Below the pieces are notes generated by a model. The model saw only the letters and a list, made by a program, of their open reading frames with translations. It was not told the DNA's origin and made no database searches. The translations under genes were made by a program, and so were the position numbers. A stretch of DNA of 6,556 nucleotides, taken from Rickettsiales bacterium (GTDB lineage Bacteria > Pseudomonadota > Alphaproteobacteria > Rickettsiales > CANDYO01). Positions 1-5,295 of this stretch are shown one piece after another. The stretch covers positions 1-6,556 of the forward strand of contig CANDYO010000119.1 of NCBI GenBank assembly GCA_947424995.1, in the 5' to 3' direction. Position 1 is the stretch's first letter, and each line of letters begins with the position of its first letter.

Positions 1-1485
1 CCATCACCAGCACATGAAGTACCTCCTAGAGAGATCGACTTTAGAGGAACAAGATTCGAGGAGAATAGTATATTTAGCCCTGCTAGGGTTAGAGAGAGAA
101 TGATGTCACCACAAACTGAGAGAGTAATACGTACCATTAGTAGAGCACCAGAACCAATAGAATTTTTAGATGCAGAACGCATATCAGATATAGCAACTGA
201 CGCATCCAATTTTCTAGAAACCAAAGGATATCTTGTGACAGAGCATGAAAAAGACGCTTTTATAAGTACTATGAAGGGATACATGAGAAATAATTTACCC
301 GCTTCAACGAATATTCATGATTTTCAGCTCAACCTAGAAAAGAACTTCCGTAAAGATAAAACATTAGGTTTTGACGAATTTAACCAGATGTTTGCTCTAA
401 AAACTACGTCCGCTCAAATAATTACGAAGCTAGGAATCACTCCTGATATAATAAGAAAAATCTTGCACATAGAAGGAAAAACAGCCGCCCATAGAACCAG
501 AATGTTTGAGTATCTTGAGGCAGTTGGTAATTACAAACATTTAGTGTACTTAGCAATGATGATGGCTGGACCTTTAGTTAATGGTCAAAAAACTGATAAC
601 TCCGAAGAGTTAATTAACGATAAGCAAATTATAGTTACCGATTATTTAAGTGATTATGAACTTGCAATGAACGAAGAAGCAGACCACACAGAAACTTCTC
701 CAAACGTGGCTATTTATTCTAAGCAAGGTTTACTCTTGGATTCACATGAATCTCCTTCATGGGAAATACTTAAGAGCCAAATGACTTGTAGTAATACCTT
801 AATCGATAAAACAGAAGAAACTACAAACGAGACCCAAGTTGATGAAGGTATATATCAAGCTATGGATATAGAACCACTTTCATTAGTATCAAAAGCTATC
901 TTAGCTTATGAGCCTGGGACTTGTTATACTATCCTCGGAAGCTTAAATGTACTAAGCTACACTTCTGGATTTCAGACTTTAATTAATCACGTGATTAACA
1001 ATGGAGGAAATCCTTATCTTACTTTGGTTAACAATGCTATATTAATACCTTTAAGCCAGTCACTATTAATTAGCAATACTTGTGATAAAATTGATCAATT
1101 ATTTGCAGATAAAGCTAATTCTATAGAAAAAGAGATGCTCTACAAGCTTTTAGAAGAAAAGCTCTTCTCATCGCATCCTACAGTAAATCCTTCTCCTGAA
1201 AAAACACCTTCTGTAGAAACCATACCAATAACGATACCTTCTGTAGAAGCAGTAGAATTTATATCTATATCAATAACTACTCCTCTTGATAAAATACCTT
1301 CTGTAGCAGTAGAAACCTCTACTCCAGAGATGCATTTCTTTTCTCAAGGAAATAGCTGTCCAAATATTACACTGAATAGTTACAATGTATTTGCACAAGT
1401 GAATAATTCTTTTATCGGAGAAGAAGGATATGTTTTCGTAGTACCTGATTCTTCTTACAAAGCATTCTTTGCTATCTCTTCTTAA
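1..1485 (+). CDS. Unrecognised protein, 5'-truncated by the window edge; Pro/Ser/Thr-rich repeat tail
   Basis: I do not recognise this protein and assign no function. The frame is open from base 1. The first possible ATG is at 100, but the 33 codons before it read as ordinary protein (start PSPAHEVPPREIDFRG) with no stop and no clear Shine-Dalgarno site, so the gene most likely begins upstream of the window; 494 codons are visible. Numbered from the ATG at 100, residues 1-240 look soluble, charged and mostly helical, and about 255-355 are more hydrophobic (for example AILAYEPGTCYTILGSLNVL) but lack a convincing membrane span. Residues 360-410 form a Pro/Ser/Thr/Val tail with three PSV(E/A) motifs at 370, 380 and 400. 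A short C-terminal segment then ends in SSYKAFFAISS. No signal peptide can be judged because the N-terminus is missing. The stop TAA (1483-1485) lies 7 nt before a strong terminator, so this is the last gene of its transcript. A lineage-specific surface or secreted protein is possible but is only a guess. Confidence 0.8.
   Translation, partial: PSPAHEVPPREIDFRGTRFEENSIFSPARVRERMMSPQTERVIRTISRAPEPIEFLDAERISDIATDASNFLETKGYLVTEHEKDAFISTMKGYMRNNLPASTNIHDFQLNLEKNFRKDKTLGFDEFNQMFALKTTSAQIITKLGITPDIIRKILHIEGKTAAHRTRMFEYLEAVGNYKHLVYLAMMMAGPLVNGQKTDNSEELINDKQIIVTDYLSDYELAMNEEADHTETSPNVAIYSKQGLLLDSHESPSWEILKSQMTCSNTLIDKTEETTNETQVDEGIYQAMDIEPLSLVSKAILAYEPGTCYTILGSLNVLSYTSGFQTLINHVINNGGNPYLTLVNNAILIPLSQSLLISNTCDKIDQLFADKANSIEKEMLYKLLEEKLFSSHPTVNPSPEKTPSVETIPITIPSVEAVEFISISITTPLDKIPSVAVETSTPEMHFFSQGNSCPNITLNSYNVFAQVNNSFIGEEGYVFVVPDSSYKAFFAISS
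1206..1311 (+). repeat. Degenerate PSVE-coding repeat in the 3' end of the first gene
   Basis: The string CCTTCTGTAGAA occurs at 1207-1218 and 1237-1248, and as CCTTCTGTAGCA at 1297-1308. The starts are 30 and 60 bp apart, so all copies are in frame and encode P-S-V-E or P-S-V-A every 10 or 20 residues. The intervening codons are also rich in Ile, Thr, Ser and Pro (ETIPIT, ISISITTP). This looks like a short in-frame repeat that has expanded and drifted, probably encoding an extended linker or stalk. Confidence 0.6.
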
Positions 1486-1492
1486 AAAAACC

Positions 1493-1541
1493 TAGGCCCT
1501 TGTTGTTGGTGATTATCAATAACAAGGGCCTATGCTTTTTT
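1493..1541 (+). terminator. Rho-independent terminator, possibly bidirectional
   Basis: A perfect 12-bp stem, TAGGCCCTTGTT (1493-1504) against AACAAGGGCCTA (1521-1532), can extend by 4 more pairs including one G-U. It leaves an 8-nt loop and is followed after TGC by T6 (1536-1541). A run of seven A (1484-1490) lies just before the stem, so the structure could also stop transcription from the other strand. It starts 7 nt after the stop of the first gene and clearly serves that gene. Confidence 0.88.
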
Positions 1542-1603
1542 AGTTCCTCTATTTTTCAATCATTTTGATATCATTGCACGAACTTAAATCACGTAAGGTC
1601 GTC

Positions 1604-1632
1604 ATTCTTGCCAAGCTTAGCTTGGCGAGAAT
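1604..1632. repeat. Hairpin 1 of copy A (13-bp arms, TTA loop)
   Basis: The arms are ATTCTTGCCAAGC (1604-1616) and GCTTGGCGAGAAT (1620-1632), separated by TTA. All positions pair except one T/G, which is a wobble in RNA. No T tract follows, so it is not a typical terminator. The identical structure is found in copy B at 1927-1955. Confidence 0.8.
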
Positions 1633-1691
1633 CCAGATTAAATCTCTTAAAAACCTTCAATAGCTGAATATTACAAAGAGAATTCAACTGG

Positions 1692-1733
1692 ACCCTCGTA
1701 ACGCCTTAGCCTACGGCTAAGGAGGACTAGGGT
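1692..1733. repeat. Hairpin 2 of copy A
   Basis: An inner perfect stem CCTTAGCC (1704-1711) pairs with GGCTAAGG (1715-1722) around a TAC loop. An outer stem ACCCT (1692-1696) pairs with AGGGT (1729-1733), with imperfect pairing between the two. The counterpart in copy B is 2015-2056. Confidence 0.7.
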
Positions 1734-1753
1734 TGTTGACGGCATCGTATTTT

Positions 1754-1775
1754 TTATAAGAAGAGCTTCTTATAA
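1754..1775. repeat. 22-nt near-perfect palindrome in the spacer after copy A
   Basis: The arms TTATAAGAAG (1754-1763) and CTTCTTATAA (1766-1775) flank a 2-nt centre AG. It lies in the part of the spacer not shared with the second repeat unit. Such dyads can be operators or cruciform-prone sites, but no gene start is close, so no regulatory target is evident. Confidence 0.6.
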
Positions 1776-1823
1776 CAGTCTTAAATTCATTCCAGACGAC
1801 TAGTACACCTTTATCATAGATAA

Positions 1824-1845
1824 CCCTCAAAAACCACCATCACAA
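1824..1845 (+). repeat. Short junction repeat, copy 1
   Basis: CCCT followed by one extra C and then the 17-nt core AAAAACCACCATCACAA (1829-1845) directly precedes or overlaps the left end of copy B. The same core recurs at 2120-2136 after copy B. The two duplicated units therefore end in the same sequence although their spacers differ. Confidence 0.75.
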
Positions 1846-1926
1846 ACAAGGGCCTATGCTTTTTTACTTCCTCTATTTTTAATCATTTTGATATCATTGC
1901 AAGAACTTAAATCACGCAAGGTCGTC

Positions 1927-1955
1927 ATTCTTGCCAAGCTTAGCTTGGCGAGAAT
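1927..1955. repeat. Hairpin 1 of copy B
   Basis: Sequence identical to 1604-1632: 13-bp arms with one T/G position and a TTA loop. Confidence 0.8.
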
Positions 1956-2014
1956 CCAGATTAAATCTCTTAAAAACCTTCAATAGCTGAATATTACAAA
2001 GAGAATTCAACTGG

Positions 2015-2056
2015 ACCCTCGTCACGCCGTAGCCTACGGCTAAGGCGGACAAGGGT
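2015..2056. repeat. Hairpin 2 of copy B
   Basis: The outer ACCCT (2015-2019) pairs with AGGGT (2052-2056), and the inner part pairs GCC with GGC and TAGCC with GGCTA around TAC. One G/A mismatch (2029 against 2043) replaces a T-A pair present in copy A. An alternative small palindrome, CCGTAG-C-CTACGG, also lies at 2027-2039. The outer stem pairs better than in copy A and the inner stem slightly worse. Confidence 0.65.
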
Positions 2057-2115
2057 GACGGCTGTGGTTAACTGATAAATAAACGAATAAATAACGATGA
2101 AAAATCACACCTCAT

Positions 2116-2136
2116 CCCTAAAAACCACCATCACAA
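2116..2136 (+). repeat. Short junction repeat, copy 2
   Basis: CCCT plus the 17-nt core AAAAACCACCATCACAA (2120-2136) matches 1824-1845 apart from one extra C in the first copy. It marks the right end of the second duplicated unit, a few bases before the promoter candidate of the membrane-protein gene. Confidence 0.75.
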
Positions 2137-2143
2137 TAATCAG

Positions 2144-2173
2144 TTGATAAACCCTACATATTAATGTTACAAT
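2144..2173 (+). promoter_or_regulatory. Candidate sigma-70 type promoter for the membrane-protein gene
   Basis: TTGATA (2144-2149) and TACAAT (2168-2173) each match the consensus at five of six positions and are 18 bp apart. Transcription would begin near 2180, about 20 nt before the ATG at 2200. This would exclude the upstream ATG at 2164 from the transcript. Confidence 0.5.
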
Positions 2174-2186
2174 TAACCTTAAATAT

Positions 2187-2192
2187 AAGGAG
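2187..2192 (+). promoter_or_regulatory. Shine-Dalgarno site that decides the start at 2200
   Basis: AAGGAG lies 7 nt before the ATG at 2200. The alternative in-frame ATG at 2164 has no such site, and the 12 residues it would add (MLQLTLNIRRII) do not look like part of the conserved protein. Confidence 0.85.
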
Positions 2193-2199
2193 AATAATA

Positions 2200-3183
2200 A
2201 TGGACCTAGCTCATACAGGCGTTACGATACTAGCCTCGTTCATGGCTTCAATGGTTGAATGTATTGAAGCGTTAACTGTTGTTCTAGCTGTTGGCGCTAT
2301 TAGAGGTTGGCGCTCTGCTCTTGCTGGTACGGCTGCAGCTTTGCTTGTATTGCTGCTATTAGTAGTTATGTTCGGTAGATCCTTATCAGAAATCCCCCTG
2401 CCAATAGTTCAAGTCTTCGTTGGAACTTTATTACTGATGTTTGGTCTGCGTTGGTTGCGTAAAGCAATCTTGCGCTCAGCTGGTATTATTGCTCTGCATA
2501 ATGAAGCAGAAAGCTTCTCCAAAGAAACAGCTGCTTTAAGCAAAGAAAAAAGGCTTACTTCAGGAGCTTTGGACAAAATAGGCTTCTTATCTTCTTTTAA
2601 GATTGTAATGCTTGAAGGTATTGAAGTAGTATTCATTGTTATTGCAATTGGCGCCAGTGGTCAAATGATTATGCCAGCATCTATCGGCGCTATCGCTGCA
2701 CTTATATTAGTTATTTTGCTTGGACTATTACTGCATCGCCCTATTAGCAATATCCCTGAAAATGCTCTAAAATTTTGCGTTGGTATCTTACTAACCGCTT
2801 TTGGTACCTTTTGGGTTGGCGAAGGAATACATCTAGAGTGGCCAGAAGGAAATAGCGCTATTATCGGATTGATTTTGGTTTATTTTGCTCTAGCAATAGG
2901 TCTAGTAAAATGGTGTAAAAATCGCTCAAAACTTGTGGCTGTAAAAGTTACAACAACAGCAGCTCCTAAAAACACCATTCAAGTAATAATCGCTGAAACT
3001 TTAGGCCTTTTTATCGATGATGGAAGCCTAGCTACCGGAATTACTTTATGGGTGATAATCTCCTATTTTAGCGTAGAATATATCACCATTACAATGGCAG
3101 CAAAATGTTTACTATTCTTTATTGGTTTCACAACACTGATAACCTATAGCTTAGGCAATGCTACTCAGAGAAAAAAACTTTAG
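2200..3183 (+). CDS. Polytopic inner-membrane protein with internal duplication (COG4280-like, function unknown)
   Basis: This is a 327-residue integral membrane protein. Hydrophobic spans lie at roughly 9-33, 38-58, 66-86, 135-153, 160-178, 188-206 and 217-237, with two more near 275-291 and 300-318. A charged loop covers 100-130. Two halves align at an offset of about 120 residues: ECIEALTVVLAVGA (20-33) with EGIEVVFIVIAIGA (139-152), and SLSEIP...VGTLLLMFG (61-82) with PISNIP...VGILLTAFG (181-202). Acidic E-x-I-E motifs within a membrane span recall the REGxE motifs of FTR1/EfeU iron permeases, so transport of a metal ion is a reasonable guess but not shown. From memory the overall pattern, including the C-terminal ETLGLFIDDGS segment (265-276), matches proteins annotated as COG4280, uncharacterised membrane protein. 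It has its own promoter and ribosome site, and its 3' end overlaps the convergent gene by 23 bp. I see no terminator directly after it. Confidence 0.85.
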   Translation: MDLAHTGVTILASFMASMVECIEALTVVLAVGAIRGWRSALAGTAAALLVLLLLVVMFGRSLSEIPLPIVQVFVGTLLLMFGLRWLRKAILRSAGIIALHNEAESFSKETAALSKEKRLTSGALDKIGFLSSFKIVMLEGIEVVFIVIAIGASGQMIMPASIGAIAALILVILLGLLLHRPISNIPENALKFCVGILLTAFGTFWVGEGIHLEWPEGNSAIIGLILVYFALAIGLVKWCKNRSKLVAVKVTTTAAPKNTIQVIIAETLGLFIDDGSLATGITLWVIISYFSVEYITITMAAKCLLFFIGFTTLITYSLGNATQRKKL

Positions 3184-4126
3184 TAGATATTTCTGGCATA
3201 GTAGCGCCGCTAAATACAATACCAGAAGGAGACATGTCACTTATGCCTGTTAAGAAATTATCAGCGCCCGAATAATCACTTTGAGATTTATTACTATCTC
3301 CCTCATATGTTTTTATAAAATCTGCAGATAATTGATTGATTTTTATATATTGGTTCAAATATGTATAAACCATAGCTTTACATCTATTAAGAACGAAGAA
3401 AACATCTGAAGGAGTGTTAAACTCCAAATTTGCACATTGCTCCACTACCACCAACTCATTTTTCTGAACTAAGGCAGCTTCATATATTTTTTTATAACTA
3501 GCACATTGGTTTAATTCCATTACAAGAGATTGACCAATATCTTGCTTGGGGATATCAGCAACAAATGCTAAAGCTTCTCGAACCGTTTGAATAGTTTCTA
3601 ACAACTCACAATTCTGATTATAGTTTACAGACTTTTCATCTGATATAATCTCTGCTGTTGATTTTAAAGCTTTTGTTAGTATAGTATACTGAACTTTCAT
3701 TTCATCTATTCCAGTATTAGGAATAGCTTTTGCAACCTGATTAAACTTTGCTATAGATGAATCATATTGCTGTATTACTAGAGAACTCCCTTTTACCATC
3801 CCCTCACAAGTAAATAAATTGTACCCCAATAAAGCTTTATTATTAAAATCCAACTTTGAGCATTCTTCTAGTTTGTTTAAAAGAACTTGTTTATATTGAG
3901 TAGGCTTAACTAGATCATTAAATGATTCTTTTACCACTTCATATAAATGCTTCACTCCTGCAAGATATTTATTATCATGAAGAGCTTTAACTTCATTAGT
4001 ATCAAGATATTCACTAATCAACACTATCTTACTGAATTTATTATAAATATACCAATTTTCTAAATCTTCAAAAACAGCTTTATAGCTGGTATATGCTTTT
4101 GTATATCTTTCATTATAATTTGTCAT
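3161..4126 (-). CDS. Unrecognised helical protein with probable internal duplication
   Basis: I do not recognise this 321-residue protein. The start is supported by AAGGA (complement of 4134-4138) 7 nt before the ATG. There is no signal peptide or membrane span, so it is probably cytoplasmic or exported by a system without an N-terminal signal. Composition suggests mostly amphipathic helices up to about residue 275. The last 45 residues (EGDSNKSQSDYSGADN onward) are Ser/Gly/Asp-rich and probably disordered. Six cysteines occur, at 89, 107, 173, 208, 231 and 249. Two segments align at an offset of 142: EECSKLDFN (87-95) with EQCANLEFN (229-237), each followed by a second Cys exactly 18 residues after the first. 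That suggests a duplicated helical unit. The gene converges on the membrane-protein gene with a 23-bp overlap and is divergent from fabH. A helical, tail-bearing orphan of this kind could be a secreted effector in a host-associated bacterium, but nothing in the sequence proves it. Confidence 0.8.
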   Translation of the reverse strand: MTNYNERYTKAYTSYKAVFEDLENWYIYNKFSKIVLISEYLDTNEVKALHDNKYLAGVKHLYEVVKESFNDLVKPTQYKQVLLNKLEECSKLDFNNKALLGYNLFTCEGMVKGSSLVIQQYDSSIAKFNQVAKAIPNTGIDEMKVQYTILTKALKSTAEIISDEKSVNYNQNCELLETIQTVREALAFVADIPKQDIGQSLVMELNQCASYKKIYEAALVQKNELVVVEQCANLEFNTPSDVFFVLNRCKAMVYTYLNQYIKINQLSADFIKTYEGDSNKSQSDYSGADNFLTGISDMSPSGIVFSGATMPEISTKVFFSE

Positions 4127-4170
4127 TACTTCATCCTTAATTAGTTAACGCGAATTAATCTATTAAGAGA

Positions 4171-4199
4171 CTGTTAATATATTAGTTTATATTAGTCAA
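4171..4199 (-). promoter_or_regulatory. Weak candidate promoter for the minus-strand orphan gene
   Basis: On the minus strand TTGACT (complement of 4194-4199) is a five-of-six -35 match. At 17 bp spacing the -10 is only TAACAG (complement of 4171-4176), a poor match. The region is very AT-rich, so chance matches are common. Confidence 0.25.
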
Positions 4200-4209
4200 G
4201 CTATATTTT

Positions 4210-4228
4210 TAAAATAACGATTATTTTA
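4210..4228. repeat. AT-rich palindrome in the divergent intergenic region
   Basis: TAAAATAA (4210-4217) and TTATTTTA (4221-4228) flank CGA. It sits between the divergent start of the minus-strand orphan and fabH, where a shared operator could act. However, an AT-rich 8-bp dyad is not rare in such DNA. A smaller dyad GCCA-AC-TGGC follows at 4229-4238. Confidence 0.4.
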
Positions 4229-4257
4229 GCCAACTGGCAATAATCTTAAAAATATAT

Positions 4258-4286
4258 TTGGCAAACTTCCTGTTTCCTGCTAAAAA
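4258..4286 (+). promoter_or_regulatory. Candidate promoter for fabH-slt
   Basis: TTGGCA (4258-4263) is a five-of-six -35 match, followed after 17 bp by TAAAAA (4281-4286), a four-of-six -10 match. Initiation near 4293 would leave a leader of about 30 nt. No other promoter in 4127-4323 is better for this strand, but AT-richness limits certainty. Confidence 0.35.
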
Positions 4287-4323
4287 TAATCAACTATCTT
4301 CTTAAATTAGCTTGTAGGCTCAT

Positions 4324-5295
4324 ATGAATAAATATTCTAGCATAATAATTGGTACTGGGAGCTATCTTCCAGCTCATATTCTTTCTAATGATGAATTAGC
4401 TAAAACAGTTGATACCAATGACGAATGGATCACTTCTAGAACCGGAATCAAACAAAGACATATAGTCGCAGAAGGTGAATTTACTTCAGACTTAGCAACA
4501 GAAGCTGCTAAACGAGCGATTATCGCTGCCAATATCGATCCTAATGAAATTGAGATGATAATTGTGTGCACCACCACTCCTGACACTACCTTTCCATCGG
4601 TTGCGGTTAAAGTACAAGCAAATTTAGGTATTAAAAATATTCCAGCCTTCGATCTCCAAGCAGTTTGCGCTGGCTTTACTTACGGCTTAACTATTGCTGA
4701 TAATTTTATCAAATCAGGAACAATTAAAACTATTTTGCTCATTGGCGCTGAAAGCATGTCTAAGCTTCTAGATTGGCAAGATCGCGCAACTTGCGTTTTA
4801 TTCGGTGATGGCGCTGGAGCAGTTATTCTAAAAGCTACTGATAGCGAAAAACATCAGGGCATCATAGCTTGTCAAATTAATGCCGACGGTTCTTGTGAAT
4901 CTATTCTAAATACTGATGGTGGCGTTTGTTTGAGTAAAACTTCTGGAGTTATTAAAATGGCTGGCCGAGAAGTTTTTAAACATGCAGTTGAAAAAATGGG
5001 GCAAGTTATTATTAATTTACTCGCTCAGTCTAATTACACTAAAGAAGACTTAGATTGGATAGTCCCCCATCAAGCCAATGCCAGAATTATTGATGCTATA
5101 GCAACTCGTCTCTCATTTCCTAGAGAGAAAATGGTGATGACTTTAGACAAGCATGCCAATACTTCTGCAGCAACTATTCCACTAGCTCTTGACCATCACG
5201 TAAAAGCAGGTATGATTAAATCAGGTGATTTAATCATGCTTACTGCCTTAGGTGCTGGTTTAACTTGGGGAGGAGCTATTTTACGTTGGGTGTGA
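4324..5295 (+). CDS. fabH: Beta-ketoacyl-ACP synthase III (FabH)
   Basis: This cytoplasmic enzyme starts type II fatty-acid synthesis by condensing acetyl-CoA with malonyl-ACP to give acetoacetyl-ACP, CoA and CO2. The 323-residue length is normal for the family. The thiolase-fold landmarks are all present: N-terminal GTGSYLP (10-16), DEWITSRTGIKQRH (33-46), the nucleophile Cys115 in QAVCAGF, GDGAGA (161-166), His249 in PHQAN, Asn279 in HANTSAA, and the C-terminal GAGLTWGGAILRW. The Cys-His-Asn triad is therefore intact and the enzyme should be active. The chosen ATG begins the usual N-terminal beta strand (SSIIIGTGSYLP). Its ribosome site is weak (AGG at 4316-4318). In many bacteria fabH follows plsX; here it is first in its unit, with an orphan gene divergent upstream. 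Its stop codon overlaps the slt start (TGATG), so the two are probably co-transcribed and translationally coupled. Confidence 0.97.
   Translation: MNKYSSIIIGTGSYLPAHILSNDELAKTVDTNDEWITSRTGIKQRHIVAEGEFTSDLATEAAKRAIIAANIDPNEIEMIIVCTTTPDTTFPSVAVKVQANLGIKNIPAFDLQAVCAGFTYGLTIADNFIKSGTIKTILLIGAESMSKLLDWQDRATCVLFGDGAGAVILKATDSEKHQGIIACQINADGSCESILNTDGGVCLSKTSGVIKMAGREVFKHAVEKMGQVIINLLAQSNYTKEDLDWIVPHQANARIIDAIATRLSFPREKMVMTLDKHANTSAATIPLALDHHVKAGMIKSGDLIMLTALGAGLTWGGAILRWV

Larger units (their letters stand above)
1515..1743 (+). repeat. Duplicated intergenic element, copy A
   Basis: This non-coding element of about 229 bp recurs as copy B at 1839-2062. The block 1595-1699 (105 nt) is identical to 1918-2022. 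To the left of that block the copies differ by only a few substitutions and one 1-nt indel; to the right they diverge within the second hairpin, by substitutions and gaps. It begins inside the loop of the terminator at 1493-1541 and so contains the 3' arm and T tract of that terminator. Two hairpins lie inside (1604-1632 and 1692-1733). I see no ORF of useful length and no transposase. The opposite orientation reads TGGATTCTCGCC...GGCAAGAATGACG, the general style of dispersed palindromic repeats in many proteobacterial genomes, so further copies elsewhere in this genome are likely but cannot be seen here. Confidence 0.85.
1839..2062 (+). repeat. Duplicated intergenic element, copy B
   Basis: This is the second copy of the element at 1515-1743, in direct orientation about 323 bp downstream. 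It repeats the terminator's 3' arm and T tract (from 1845), but the sequence before it does not provide the matching 5' arm, so no terminator hairpin can form here. That shows the terminator was whole in the ancestral left copy and was cut by the duplication. The right end carries hairpin 2 and the shared GACGGC (2057-2062; 1738-1743 in copy A). Confidence 0.85.

Noticed and set aside
100..102. ATG at 100 as the true start of the first gene
   Set aside because: The frame is open and protein-like to the window edge. The purine-rich GAGAGAGA before it is too generic to count as a ribosome site, although it cannot be fully excluded.
1515..2136. CRISPR array or insertion sequence
   Set aside because: There are only two copies of a unit of about 225 bp, with no 25-40-bp repeats at regular spacing, no cas or transposase gene, and no terminal inverted repeats bounding an ORF.
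2164..2199. Upstream ATG as start of the membrane protein
   Set aside because: There is no Shine-Dalgarno site before it and it falls inside the likely promoter, whereas AAGGAG sits 7 nt before the ATG at 2200.
2409..2636. 75-codon open frame on the minus strand inside the membrane-protein gene
   Set aside because: It lies entirely within a well-supported gene, has no ribosome site that I can see, and its product looks like an antisense shadow.
3191..3227. Hairpin TTCTGG...CCAGAA after the membrane-protein stop as a terminator
   Set aside because: The stem is only 6 bp around a 25-nt loop, has no T tract after it, and lies within the coding sequence of the convergent gene.
4374..4586. 70-codon open frame on the minus strand inside fabH
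   Set aside because: It is fully contained in fabH, whose motifs are unambiguous; the product is a shadow of the codons of that gene.
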